A DNA stretch of 47,082 bases from Bacteroidota bacterium. Its GTDB lineage: Bacteria; Bacteroidota; Bacteroidia; Chitinophagales; Saprospiraceae. A model generated the notes under the pieces. It was not told where the DNA came from. It worked only from the letters and a program-made list of their open reading frames with translations, and did not search any database. The position numbers were made by a program, and so were the translations under genes. The stretch covers positions 1 to 47,082 of the forward strand of contig BJGN01000007.1 in the NCBI GenBank assembly GCA_014190515.1, in the 5' to 3' direction. Every line of letters begins with the position of its first letter. Position 1 is the first letter of the stretch. Shown here piece by piece: positions 19,138-28,306 of the stretch.

Positions 19138-21243
19138 ATGAAAAAGAAAGGTCTTATTATTGTTTCGCTATTTGCTGGCATTCTATTAATTGCCTCATTT
19201 TTACCGAAACCATCTCAAAATGAAGGAAAAGAAGCGGTGTTGGTAAAAACGGTGCTTAATTATGTTGAACAATTGCATTTCCGACCCAAATCTTTGGACG
19301 ACAAATTATCAGAACAATTATTTAACTATTATATAGAAAGTATTGACGGAGGAAAGCGGTTTTTAACCAAAGAAGACCTTGCGTTATTGGAAAATCACCG
19401 GTTAAATCTGGATAATCAAGCTATCGAAGGCACTTTTACCTTTTTTGATTTATCCATCGATTTATTAGATAAATCCCTTCGTAAAACACAGCTTATTTAT
19501 AGGGAATTACTCTCGAAACCATTTAATTTAAATGGAGATGGTACATTCGAAACTGATAGTGAAAAAAGACCTTTCCCTGCAAATGATACTGAATTAAAAG
19601 AGGTGTGGCGGAAACTACTTGCTTACGAAATAGTATCCAGGGTAAATGAGAAATTGGAATTACAGGGCAAGGGGAGTACGGAAATAAAGGCAAAAAGTAC
19701 AGATGAACTGGAAAAGGAAGCCAGGGAAGCTGTGCTGAAATTATATGACGAGTGGTATGAAAGACTATTTAAAACTAAAAGATCCGATAGATTAAGCATC
19801 TATATAAATAGTTTGACGCACTTGTATGATCCTCATTCCGATTATTTCGAGCCTATTGAAAAGCAAAATTTCGATATCAGATTTACTGGTAAGTTAGAGG
19901 GGATTGGAGCAACCCTCCAAACCGTTGGTGATTATACAAAGGTGGCTACCGTTGTTGTGGGCGGTCCGGCATGGAAAACAAAGGAGATATTTGAAAATGA
20001 TATCATTCTAAAAGTAGCGCAGGAAGGTGCCGATTTCAAAGATATTTCAGGAATGGTTATCAATGACGTCGTTCAGCAAATAAGAGGGAAAAAAGGAACT
20101 AAAGTTCGTTTATTAGTCAAAAAAGTTGACGGTACCATTAAGGAAATCGAAATAACAAGGGATATTATTGAATTGGAAGAAGGTTTTGCTAAATCGCTTC
20201 TTTTGAAAAATGACCAATTCCCAAATGAAAAGTACGGGTATATTTATTTGCCCAGATTTTATGCCGATTTCGAAGATCCAAAAGGTCGTTTTTGTGCGCC
20301 AGATGTAGAGAAGGAAATTGAAAAGTTAAAGGCTGAAAACGTAAATGGTATCATTTTGGATTTAAGAAATAATGGGGGAGGTTCATTGAGTGATGTGGTC
20401 AAAATGACTGGGTTTTTTATCCCTTCAGGTCCTGTCGTTCAAGTGAAATCAAAAGAAAGTAAAGCGGACGTTTTACGCGATCCTGATTCAAGAACCCAGT
20501 ATGATGGGGCGCTGATCGTCATGGTTAATAATATGAGTGCGTCTGCTTCTGAAATCATTGCCGCAGCTTTGCAAGATTATGGCAGGGCAATCATTGTCGG
20601 AACAAAATCGACCTACGGAAAAGGGACCGTTCAACGTTTCTTCGACCTGGATATGGGGCTTAGAGGTTATGAAGAATTCAAACCTTTGGGAGAAGTAAAA
20701 ATAACAACGCAAAAGTTTTATAGAATTAATGGTGGCTCTACTCAGTTAAAGGGGGTGACGCCTGATATTATTTTACCTGACCAATATCATTATTTGGAAA
20801 TAGGTGAAAGTGAAGAAGATTATGCTATGGAGTGGACCGAAATAGCCCCTGTAGGGTATGAACCTCAAAAGTCAAGACTGCAATCTATTGATTTACTGAA
20901 AAAAAAGAGTGAAGATCGCGTTAAATCAGATCCTTCCTTCCAGATGGTTCTTAAAAATGCCCTTCGTATAAAAAAACAAAGGGATCAATCCATTATGCCG
21001 CTAAGTATAAATGCCTATAAGCAGTTGCTTAAAAATCAGGAAAAAGAAGCGCAGGAATTTAGAGATGCTTTTAAAAATTACCAAATAAAGAGCGTTGAAA
21101 ATTTGGCTGCAGATCTGGCTGAAATTAATGCTGATTCCGCTAAAATTACTAGGAATATAGCGTTTAAAGAATCTGTTGGGAAGGATATCTATTTGAGGGA
21201 ATCACTTTTAATCCTGAATGATTATATCCGTTTGAAAAAATAA
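19138..21243 (+). CDS. prc: Carboxy-terminal processing (tail-specific) protease
   Basis: This S41 peptidase degrades or trims periplasmic proteins from the C-terminus. An N-terminal hydrophobic segment (5-22) directs export. An N-terminal TSP domain, a PDZ domain (~240-325, with VGGPAWKTKEIFENDIIL), and the S41 catalytic domain follow. The catalytic dyad is a Ser in the SASASE motif (467-472, probably Ser469) and Lys495 in TYGKGTVQ. The C-terminal ~140 residues match the DUF3340 extension of Prc/Tsp rather than the shorter CtpA form. The length of 701 residues agrees. The next gene, an ABC-F ATPase, starts 7 nt after the stop, so they form an operon. Confidence 0.94.
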   Translation: MKKKGLIIVSLFAGILLIASFLPKPSQNEGKEAVLVKTVLNYVEQLHFRPKSLDDKLSEQLFNYYIESIDGGKRFLTKEDLALLENHRLNLDNQAIEGTFTFFDLSIDLLDKSLRKTQLIYRELLSKPFNLNGDGTFETDSEKRPFPANDTELKEVWRKLLAYEIVSRVNEKLELQGKGSTEIKAKSTDELEKEAREAVLKLYDEWYERLFKTKRSDRLSIYINSLTHLYDPHSDYFEPIEKQNFDIRFTGKLEGIGATLQTVGDYTKVATVVVGGPAWKTKEIFENDIILKVAQEGADFKDISGMVINDVVQQIRGKKGTKVRLLVKKVDGTIKEIEITRDIIELEEGFAKSLLLKNDQFPNEKYGYIYLPRFYADFEDPKGRFCAPDVEKEIEKLKAENVNGIILDLRNNGGGSLSDVVKMTGFFIPSGPVVQVKSKESKADVLRDPDSRTQYDGALIVMVNNMSASASEIIAAALQDYGRAIIVGTKSTYGKGTVQRFFDLDMGLRGYEEFKPLGEVKITTQKFYRINGGSTQLKGVTPDIILPDQYHYLEIGESEEDYAMEWTEIAPVGYEPQKSRLQSIDLLKKKSEDRVKSDPSFQMVLKNALRIKKQRDQSIMPLSINAYKQLLKNQEKEAQEFRDAFKNYQIKSVENLAADLAEINADSAKITRNIAFKESVGKDIYLRESLLILNDYIRLKK

Positions 21244-21250
21244 AACACAC

Positions 21251-23110
21251 GTGAACTACCTTTCTCTTGAAAATATTACTAAAACATACGGTGAAAAAGT
21301 ATTGTTTGACAACCTTTCTTTGCAAGTAACGAAAGGCCAGAAAATTGCCCTAATAGCCAAAAATGGTTCCGGTAAATCCACTTTATTGAGGGTTGTTGGA
21401 GGAATGGAAGGAGTAGAAGGAGAAAATGCTAAGGTTTGGATGAATAAAAGTATTCGCTCCGCATTTTTAGAACAAGAACCTGAGTTTTCTGACAGACATA
21501 ACTTATTAGAGGCTACATTAGATAGTGATGACCCACAGTTGAGTGCCGTACGAAAGTATAGGTTAGCTTTGCTTCACCCAGATGACGAGCAGGCGTTGCA
21601 ATTAGCATTGCAAGATTTAGATGCCTTGAAGGCATGGGACATGGAGGCTAAAGTACAGGAAATTCTCTTTCGCTTAAATCTATCTGACTTTGAAAAACCA
21701 GTCTCCCTTCTTTCGGGAGGACAAAAGAAAAGGGTGGCTCTCGCGCGCATTCTTTTAAGTGAACCTGAATTTATTATTTTAGATGAACCTACCAATCACC
21801 TGGATCTTGAAATGGTGGAATGGCTGGAGGATTACCTTAAAAAAGGAAACATCACTCTTTTAATGGTGACCCACGATAGGTATTTTTTGGAACGCGTCTG
21901 TAATCAAATTATAGAACTTGATTTAGGTAAACTCTATAAATATAGTGGCAATTATGCCGATTATTTAGAAAAAAAGGCGCTGCGCATTGAAACAGAAGGA
22001 GCCGAGTGGGAAAAAAATAAAAAATTACTGCAACGTGAATTAGCCTGGGTGAAAAGAAGCCCTCAGGCCAGAACAACTAAAGCTAAATCGAGAGTAGATG
22101 CATTTTTTGACCTAAAAGATAAGGTTGGTAAAAATCGCGTGGAAACCGAAATGCAAATTGATATTAAGGGGCAAAGAATGGGTAAGAAAGTGCTAGAACT
22201 GCATAATGTTAGTAAGGCATTTGATAAAAAAATTATCCTGGATGGATTTTCCTATAAATTTAAACCCATGGAACGCGTGGGTATCGTCGGGCCCAACGGA
22301 GTAGGTAAAACTACCTTTATAAATCTTTTAACCTCAAATATTCGCCCCGATTCAGGTAAAGTAATTTTAGGGGAAAATACCGTATTTGGCTATTATACCC
22401 AGGACGGTATGCAATGGGTTGAAGATAAAAGGGTGATTGATGTTATTCAGGACATCGCAGAATATATTCCCCTGGAAAAAGGACTCAAATTATCCGCTAC
22501 CCAACTATTAGAACGCTTTTTGTTCTCTCGAAAACAACAACAAGTTTATGTCAGCCAGTTGAGTGGAGGGGAAAAAAGAAGATTGTACCTTCTTTCTATC
22601 ATAATGAAAAATCCTAATTTTTTAATTCTGGATGAACCTACGAATGACCTGGATATTCTTACACTGAATGTTCTGGAAGATTTCTTAATGGAATTTCCTG
22701 GTTGTGTCATCATGGTTAGTCATGACAGGTACTTTATGGATAAAATTGTTGATCATTTGTTTGTCTTAGAAGGAGACGGACAATGTATTGACTTCAATGG
22801 CGATTATTCTGAATACCGACAGTTGGCCAAGGAAAAATTACAGATTTTAAAAAGAGAGGAGAAGGTAGTCGCCCAACAATCTAAGGAAGTAGTTCAAAAG
22901 CCTTCATTGATAACTTTTGAACAACGGAAAGAAATTAACAAAGTCGAAAAAGAAATTTCAAAACTCGAAGAAAAAAAGAAACAAATAACGAACGCTTTTG
23001 ATGATCCATTACTGACCCCCGAGAAAATCCAAACCCTTTCAAAGGAATTAAATGACATTTCTCAGCTAATTGAAGAAAAAGAGCTTCATTGGTTATCCTT
23101 GAATGGATAG
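21251..23110 (+). CDS. uup: ABC-F family ATPase, Uup type
   Basis: This is a soluble ATPase with two ABC domains and no membrane segment, acting on ribosomes (and, for Uup, linked to transposon excision and branched DNA). Walker A motifs are KNGSGKSTLL near residue 37 and GPNGVGKTTF near 347. Signature and Walker B pairs are LSGGQKKRVALARILL with ILDEPTNHLD, and LSGGEKRRLYLL with ILDEPTNDLD. A linker of about 80 residues separates the domains. The C-terminal coiled coil (~555-615) is the Uup hallmark. Translation starts at GTG 21251, 7 nt after prc; no ATG fits the conserved MNYLSLENITKTYG N-terminus. Confidence 0.92.
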   Translation: MNYLSLENITKTYGEKVLFDNLSLQVTKGQKIALIAKNGSGKSTLLRVVGGMEGVEGENAKVWMNKSIRSAFLEQEPEFSDRHNLLEATLDSDDPQLSAVRKYRLALLHPDDEQALQLALQDLDALKAWDMEAKVQEILFRLNLSDFEKPVSLLSGGQKKRVALARILLSEPEFIILDEPTNHLDLEMVEWLEDYLKKGNITLLMVTHDRYFLERVCNQIIELDLGKLYKYSGNYADYLEKKALRIETEGAEWEKNKKLLQRELAWVKRSPQARTTKAKSRVDAFFDLKDKVGKNRVETEMQIDIKGQRMGKKVLELHNVSKAFDKKIILDGFSYKFKPMERVGIVGPNGVGKTTFINLLTSNIRPDSGKVILGENTVFGYYTQDGMQWVEDKRVIDVIQDIAEYIPLEKGLKLSATQLLERFLFSRKQQQVYVSQLSGGEKRRLYLLSIIMKNPNFLILDEPTNDLDILTLNVLEDFLMEFPGCVIMVSHDRYFMDKIVDHLFVLEGDGQCIDFNGDYSEYRQLAKEKLQILKREEKVVAQQSKEVVQKPSLITFEQRKEINKVEKEISKLEEKKKQITNAFDDPLLTPEKIQTLSKELNDISQLIEEKELHWLSLNG

Positions 23111-23170
23111 CCTTTAATCTCTTTAATAGCAGAAACCATCCATTTTTTAATTTATTTTGTGCACAATTAA

Positions 23171-23186
23171 TTGATATTTATATCAA
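23171..23186. promoter_or_regulatory. 16-bp palindrome in the uup-isomerase gap
   Basis: TTGATATTTATATCAA is a perfect 7-2-7 dyad, resembling an FNR/CRP-type site (TTGAT...ATCAA) but with 6 rather than 4 central bases. It lies 61 nt after the uup stop and about 200 nt before the isomerase-like gene, upstream of a terminator. Its role is unknown. Confidence 0.3.
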
Positions 23187-23300
23187 AAAAAACTAAAAAA
23201 AGTTTGTAATATTTTTTATAAATATTATATTTACAATTAATAGAAAATCAGTTTTTTAAATATAATTGAGAAAGAATTTTATAACTGGGAGTAATTATAG

Positions 23301-23335
23301 CACTCAAGATTAATCGTCTTGAGTGTTTTTTATTT
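23301..23335 (+). terminator. Rho-independent terminator in the gap after uup
   Basis: CACTCAAGA and TCTTGAGTG form a 9-bp stem with a 7-nt loop followed by TTTTTTATTT. It lies about 190 nt after the uup stop codon and probably ends the prc-uup transcript. Confidence 0.85.
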
Positions 23336-23389
23336 AAATAAATATTTTTTTCCTATATTGTAGTAATTAAATCATTGAAAGAAATAATT

Positions 23390-24310
23390 ATGGAAAGAAG
23401 AAGTTTTTTACGCAATGCTGCGATATTGGGAACGGCATTAGGAGTAGGCTCTAACGCTGTTTTTGGAAAGGGATTCCCATCGGCTACCTTGAAACAACCC
23501 ACCTTTGTTTGTGATTTTGCCCCACACTTTGGGATGTTTGAAAATCATGCCGGAAAGGATTTAGTTTCTCAGCTTGAATTTATGGCTGATCAGGGTTTCA
23601 GGTCTCTGGAAGACAATGGCATGATGAAACGACCTATTGAGGAGCAGGAGAGGATAGCTGCGGCTATGAGCAGATTGGGTATGCACATGGGCGTTTTTGT
23701 GATAGACGGAGGTGACAATTGGAAAATTTCCTTAACTACCGGAAAACCTGAGTTCAAACAATTATTTGTTGATACCTGTAAAAAGGCGGTGGATATTGCC
23801 AAACGAGTCAATGCAAAATGGCTGACCGTCGTACCTGGTTTTTATGAGCGTAAATTGCCTATTGGTCTTCAGACGGCCCATGTTATTGACGCGTTAAGAG
23901 CTGGTGCTGATATCTTAGCTCCTCATAATCTGGTGATGGTTCTGGAGCCATTAAGTGATAATCCTGATTTATTCCTTAGGACAGCACCTCAGACTTTTGA
24001 AATTTGTAAAGCGGTAAATAGTCCGGCTTGTAAAATTTTATATGATGTGTATCACATGCAAAGAAATGAGGGTAATCTGATTAATACCATCGATTTATGT
24101 TGGGAAGAAATTGCCTATATTCAGATTGGTGATAATCCTGGAAGAAAGGAACCTACCACAGGAGAAATAAATTATAAGCATATATTTAATCATTTACATC
24201 ATAAGAAAGGATTCCGTGGCGTGATGGGCATGGAGCATGGAAATGCCAAGCCTGGAAAAGAAGGGGAATTAGCATTAATTAATGCATACAGAGAGGTGGA
24301 TTGTAAATGA
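23390..24310 (+). CDS. Hydroxypyruvate isomerase-like TIM-barrel protein with Tat signal
   Basis: The protein belongs to the sugar isomerase/epimerase (AP endonuclease family 2) TIM barrels, closest in motif to hydroxypyruvate isomerase Hyi: LEPLSDNPDLFL, YDVYHMQRNEGNL, YIQIGDNPGRKEPTTGEINY and GVMGMEHG are all Hyi-like. I start it at ATG 23390 so that it begins MERRSFLRNAAILG, a twin-arginine signal peptide (RRSFLR) of about 26 residues; the frame extends to a TTG at 23375 with no support. Export of a Hyi-like enzyme folded by Tat is common in Bacteroidota but its substrate is not known. The gene follows a terminator and precedes dnaB by 41 nt. Confidence 0.85.
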   Translation: MERRSFLRNAAILGTALGVGSNAVFGKGFPSATLKQPTFVCDFAPHFGMFENHAGKDLVSQLEFMADQGFRSLEDNGMMKRPIEEQERIAAAMSRLGMHMGVFVIDGGDNWKISLTTGKPEFKQLFVDTCKKAVDIAKRVNAKWLTVVPGFYERKLPIGLQTAHVIDALRAGADILAPHNLVMVLEPLSDNPDLFLRTAPQTFEICKAVNSPACKILYDVYHMQRNEGNLINTIDLCWEEIAYIQIGDNPGRKEPTTGEINYKHIFNHLHHKKGFRGVMGMEHGNAKPGKEGELALINAYREVDCK

Positions 24311-24332
24311 TGAGGAATTAAATATACCTTTG
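24301..24332 (+). promoter_or_regulatory. Promoter of dnaB
   Basis: TTG (24301-24303) and TACCTTTG (24325-24332) are 21 nt apart and fit the TTG / TAnnTTTG pattern; the -7 element ends 19 nt before the dnaB ATG. The -33 element overlaps the end of the upstream gene. An ATATACC (24322-24328) / GGTATAT (24341-24347) inverted repeat surrounds the start region and could be an operator or leader hairpin. Confidence 0.55.
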
Positions 24333-24351
24333 TAAAAATTGGTATATCATT

Positions 24352-25887
24352 ATGGCAGAAGATAAGGGCTTTGCCCCTAAGTTATCACTGACGAATGTAG
24401 GTAAATCCTCTTCTAAAAAAAGAAGTGAGGAAGTATCTACATTCGTTTATGGAAGAAAACCACCGCAGGCCTTACCTTTAGAAGAGGCTAGTTTAGGGGC
24501 TATTTTATTAGAAAAAGAAGCCATTAATGTTGTTTTAGATATTCTTGTCTCAGATTCTTTTTATCTCGATGCACATCAACTAATTTTCAAAGCAATGTTG
24601 CGGCTTTTTGAAAAATCGCAACCTATTGATATGCTCACCGTTTCAGAGGAGTTAAAAAAGTCTGGAGATCTGGAGGCGATTGGTGGCGCATATTATCTGG
24701 TTGAGCTAACCAACAAGGTAGCTTCTTCTGCCAATTTAGAGTTTCATGCAAGAATAGTAGCGCAAAAATTTATTCAAAGAGAACTTATTAGGGTTTCCAA
24801 TACTATTATAAAAGATGCTTACGAAGATAGTACAGATGTTTTTGAATTATTAGACTCAGCTGAAAAGGGATTATTTAGTATTGCTGAGAAGAATATGAGC
24901 CGGTCCATTGAATCAATGAGTTCTCTTGCGGCCAAGGCGTTAAAACAGATTGAAGAATTAAAGGACGTAGAGGAAGGTTTAAGTGGTATTCCATCTGGAT
25001 TTAGTGCCTTAGATAGACTGACAAATGGTTGGCAATCTTCTGATTTAATTATCCTTGCGGCAAGGCCGGGTATGGGAAAAACCTCTTTCGTGCTTTCTAT
25101 TGCGAAAAATGCTGCGGTAGATTTTAAAATGGGCGTTGCTTTTTTTTCTTTGGAAATGTCCGCTGTCCAATTAGCTCAACGATTGATTTCCATGGATGCT
25201 GAAATTCCCCTGACTAAACTGAGAACAGGGAAATTGTCAGAAGATGAATGGAAGCATTTACACGGTGCCATAGAAAGAATAGGTGACGCACCTATTTATT
25301 TTGACGACACATCGGGTATTGATATTTTTGAACTGCGAGCTAAGTGTCGACGAATGAAATTACAATACGATATTCAGTTGATTGTGATTGATTATTTGCA
25401 ACTTATGAAGGGTAGTAGCGAAAATAATAGAATGGGTAATCGCGAACAAGAGGTAAGTGCTATTTCCAGAGCACTTAAAGGCCTGGCAAAAGAACTTAAA
25501 GTGCCCGTCATTGCGCTCTCCCAGCTTAGTCGTGCCGTGGAAAGTAGGGGTGGTCCCAAAAGGCCGCAGCTTTCAGACTTAAGGGAATCTGGTTCGATTG
25601 AACAAGATGCTGATATCGTTGGTTTTATATATAGGCCTGAATATTACCAAATTACGGAAGATGAAAATGGAATGCCTCTGAAAGGTGTAGCAGAAGTCAT
25701 CATTGCTAAGCATAGAAATGGTGCCACAGATACGGTAAGACTTAAGTTTACAGAGCAATTTGCAAGGTTCTCAAATTTAGAAAATTTTGATATGGGAAGT
25801 CTTCCAAATGATGTCTTTGATAATCCTTTCTCGCAAATTATTACCCGTCCCTCAAAAATGAATGAAGACGAGGATATTCCCTTCTAA
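24352..25887 (+). CDS. dnaB: Replicative DNA helicase DnaB
   Basis: The hexameric helicase unwinds DNA at the replication fork. The N-terminal DnaB domain starts near residue 35 (PLEEASLGAILLEKEAI), after a basic, disordered ~30-residue leader. The RecA-like ATPase domain has Walker A ARPGMGKTSF at about 237-246, Walker B LIVIDYLQLM, then SQLSRAVESR and SDLRESGSIEQDADIVGF. At 511 residues it is complete, with no intein. It carries its own promoter. The pseudouridine synthase gene begins 31 nt after the stop and may be co-transcribed. Confidence 0.97.
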   Translation: MAEDKGFAPKLSLTNVGKSSSKKRSEEVSTFVYGRKPPQALPLEEASLGAILLEKEAINVVLDILVSDSFYLDAHQLIFKAMLRLFEKSQPIDMLTVSEELKKSGDLEAIGGAYYLVELTNKVASSANLEFHARIVAQKFIQRELIRVSNTIIKDAYEDSTDVFELLDSAEKGLFSIAEKNMSRSIESMSSLAAKALKQIEELKDVEEGLSGIPSGFSALDRLTNGWQSSDLIILAARPGMGKTSFVLSIAKNAAVDFKMGVAFFSLEMSAVQLAQRLISMDAEIPLTKLRTGKLSEDEWKHLHGAIERIGDAPIYFDDTSGIDIFELRAKCRRMKLQYDIQLIVIDYLQLMKGSSENNRMGNREQEVSAISRALKGLAKELKVPVIALSQLSRAVESRGGPKRPQLSDLRESGSIEQDADIVGFIYRPEYYQITEDENGMPLKGVAEVIIAKHRNGATDTVRLKFTEQFARFSNLENFDMGSLPNDVFDNPFSQIITRPSKMNEDEDIPF

Positions 25888-25918
25888 TTCAGTATAAAAT
25901 TCAAACAAATACATAGAT

Positions 25919-26806
25919 ATGGCGTATTCTGATGATAGAAAACCACGACCTAAGCTTAGGCCGAATAAGCCTCCTTACGGCAGGCCTACTAATCCTAAAA
26001 AACAATTTGATGTAGCTCCCCGACGAAAGGCTGAACCAGACAAGGAGGAGTTGATGAATAATAATCGCAATACAGAATTAGAAGGCGATGGAATGCGCCT
26101 GAATAAATATATTGCCCATTGTGGTATTTGTTCCCGCAGGCAGGCAGCTGATTATGTAAAAGAGGGCTTTGTAACCGTTAATGATCAGAAAGTCGTAGAA
26201 CCCTTTTTACTTATTAAAGCTAAAGATAAGGTTTGTTTTAAGGGTAAATCGGTTTTTCCCCAGGAAGAAAGAGTATATTATTTAATGAACAAACCCAAAG
26301 GAGTAATCACAACAGCACAAGACGAAAAAGGACGAAAAACGGTACTGGATATTCTGCCAGATAAAGGTAAGACCAGGGTATTTCCTGTTGGGCGTTTAGA
26401 CAGAGAGACGACGGGCCTGCTCTTGTTAACCAATGATGGTGATCTGGCATTGAAAATGACCCATCCAGGATATAAAATGAAGAAAGTTTATCAAGTTACA
26501 CTGGATAAGTCTCTTTCAGGAGCAGATGTGGAGAAAATACAAAAAGGAGTTGTTCTTGAAGATGGGCCTGTTCCCGTTGACGCATTGCATTTTATAACTG
26601 AAGGGTCATTTAAAGAGGTTAGTATCGCCATTCATGTTGGCCGGAATAGAATTATTAGAAGATTGTTTGAACACCTTGGTTATGAAGTGGTAAAATTAGA
26701 TAGAACCTATTTAGGGGGATTGACCAAAAAGGATTTACCAAGGGGATTTACCAGAAAACTTATCGCACAAGAAATAATTATGCTTAAGCACTTTACAGGA
26801 AAGTAA
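25919..26806 (+). CDS. rluB: Pseudouridine synthase, RsuA/RluB family
   Basis: The enzyme isomerises a uridine in rRNA to pseudouridine; the Rlu/Rsu branch includes RluB (23S), RluE, RluF and RsuA, and the exact target cannot be set from sequence. A basic, Pro-rich, probably disordered leader covers residues 1-60. The S4 RNA-binding domain begins MRLNKYIAHCGICSRRQAAD. The catalytic Asp161 is in VGRLDRETTG, with LLLLTNDGDLALKMTHP after it. The C-terminal IHVGRNRIIRRLFEHLGY motif is clear. The length of 295 residues includes the leader. It follows dnaB and ends at a bidirectional terminator. Confidence 0.9.
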   Translation: MAYSDDRKPRPKLRPNKPPYGRPTNPKKQFDVAPRRKAEPDKEELMNNNRNTELEGDGMRLNKYIAHCGICSRRQAADYVKEGFVTVNDQKVVEPFLLIKAKDKVCFKGKSVFPQEERVYYLMNKPKGVITTAQDEKGRKTVLDILPDKGKTRVFPVGRLDRETTGLLLLTNDGDLALKMTHPGYKMKKVYQVTLDKSLSGADVEKIQKGVVLEDGPVPVDALHFITEGSFKEVSIAIHVGRNRIIRRLFEHLGYEVVKLDRTYLGGLTKKDLPRGFTRKLIAQEIIMLKHFTGK

Positions 26807-26819
26807 TGTACGTTTATCA

Positions 26820-26850
26820 AATGAAAAGTAACTATCGGTTACTTTTCATT
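26820..26850. terminator. Bidirectional terminator between rluB and the small barrel gene
   Basis: AATGAAAAGTAAC and GTTACTTTTCATT form a 13-bp perfect stem with a 5-nt loop, 13 nt after the rluB stop. It serves the convergent gene too. Confidence 0.75.
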
Positions 26851-26876
26851 CGATAAAATGATAATCCAGGCAGGTT

Positions 26877-27470
26877 TTAATCCCATCGATTATGATTATT
26901 AAACTTATTCCAACTGGCACCATATCTTACTTGTATTTGGAAAAAAGAACCTGATAAGGAGTTCTGAAGTAGGGCTGGGGTTCTGAAATCACTATGAATG
27001 CGATAGCCTCCTTCAGCACCTACTTTTAACCAGGAGAGTATGTTAGCTTCTATTCCTAAAGATGGAGAAAAATTTATGCCGCGTTCTTTTATTTTATCTA
27101 CCGTTGTTGCTAAACTACTTCCCGCTGAAAAGTTGAAACGAGGATGTATTACTTTATGTGAACCAGGAACATAGCTTATAAAAATACCTCTATTTTTAAA
27201 ATTAAAAGCATCTTGATTATTTATAGGAACAATGGGTTCTTTTGATTTTTGCCAGGACCATCCGAGAATAAAATTCTTATCGAATTCAAAGCCTATTTCT
27301 CCTCCTCTCAAATAAAACTGTCTTTCACTGGGCAGGCCGAAATGCATGGTTCTTCCACCCCAGATTCCTGTAAATTTGAAATTTCTGTTACCAAATAAAC
27401 TCTCTGTTTTCTGTGCGTTTAAAGCCAGTGCAACGAATATTAAGGCTAATAAAATGAAATTTTTTTTCAT
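26877..27470 (-). CDS. Small outer-membrane beta-barrel protein, hypothetical
   Basis: I do not recognise a named family. The first 19 residues (MKKNFILLALIFVALALNA) are a signal peptide with cleavage near NAQ. The rest alternates polar and hydrophobic/aromatic residues in short strands, with GGRTMHFGLP, GGEIGFEF, SPSLGIEANI and the C-terminal SFFQIQVRYGASW, as expected for an 8-stranded outer-membrane barrel of about 180 residues. It is 60 nt downstream of the TauE/SafE operon on the same strand, so it may be read from that transcript or its own promoter. The function cannot be inferred. Confidence 0.6.
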   Translation of the reverse strand: MKKNFILLALIFVALALNAQKTESLFGNRNFKFTGIWGGRTMHFGLPSERQFYLRGGEIGFEFDKNFILGWSWQKSKEPIVPINNQDAFNFKNRGIFISYVPGSHKVIHPRFNFSAGSSLATTVDKIKERGINFSPSLGIEANILSWLKVGAEGGYRIHSDFRTPALLQNSLSGSFFQIQVRYGASWNKFNNHNRWD

Positions 27471-27530
27471 AAATAAATTTTTTAGTAGAGACTATAAATT
27501 TAGCCGGAGGTTGCATTACTATTAAAAAAA

Positions 27531-28304
27531 TTAGATGAAAATCCATTTTGTAAGGTCAAATAACTGAATGATGGATATAATGACCATGGCGATCAATAAT
27601 CGATGCGCCCATTTATTGGCATTTGGATGGTTTGAAGCAAATATGGCACCTAAATATCCACCAATCGTTTGTGCAATGGCTATGATGATACCTGCTTCCC
27701 AATCGACGATTCCCATGAAGGCAAAAATGGCCAGAGCGATAAAAGTATAAATACCTACCCCAGCAATTTTCAGAATATTAGCATCGGCGATACTAAATTT
27801 AGCACCCAGAACCATGATAATGAGGAAGAAAATACCCATACCCATTTGAATAAAACCACCATAGAAACCTATTAACAAAGCAACGGGAATAGACATCCAT
27901 AAGGAGGGTTTATGGTGGATATCTGTTTCTCGTAGCCATCTTTCTGGTTTAATTAAAATAACAATGAGCATGAATACCATTAAAAACCTAAAAACCTCAA
28001 TAAAAGCCTCATTACTAATAATTAATGCTACCCAAACACCTCCTAGAGATCCTAAAATCATGAGGATTAAATAATGCCAGGTTCTGCTAAAGTCCACCAG
28101 CCCTTTTCTTTGAAAAACGACAATACTGGTGAAACTCTGCCCCACGATACCTATCCTGTTTGTTGCATTGGCAATATTGCCAGGCAGTCCCATCATTTCA
28201 CTTAAAATAGTTAAGGTAATGGCTGAACCATTTCCAGCTAAAGTATTAATAATACCAGCCAGAATTCCTCCTATTATTATAACAGCATATTGAAATACAT
28301 CCAT
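27531..28304 (-). CDS. TauE/SafE family membrane permease
   Basis: The protein is a polytopic inner-membrane transporter of the sulfite-exporter TauE/SafE (formerly DUF81) family, implicated in export of sulfite or organosulfonates. Seven to eight hydrophobic segments are visible across 257 residues. Family-like features are the start GGILAGIINTLAGNGSAI, the repeat GFYGGFIQMGMGIF, and GGYLGAIFASNHPNANKWAH. It is the last gene of a three-gene operon: its ATG lies 2 nt after the epimerase stop. The real substrate is unknown. Confidence 0.85.
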   Translation of the reverse strand: MDVFQYAVIIIGGILAGIINTLAGNGSAITLTILSEMMGLPGNIANATNRIGIVGQSFTSIVVFQRKGLVDFSRTWHYLILMILGSLGGVWVALIISNEAFIEVFRFLMVFMLIVILIKPERWLRETDIHHKPSLWMSIPVALLIGFYGGFIQMGMGIFFLIIMVLGAKFSIADANILKIAGVGIYTFIALAIFAFMGIVDWEAGIIIAIAQTIGGYLGAIFASNHPNANKWAHRLLIAMVIISIIQLFDLTKWIFI

Positions 28305-28306
28305 AA

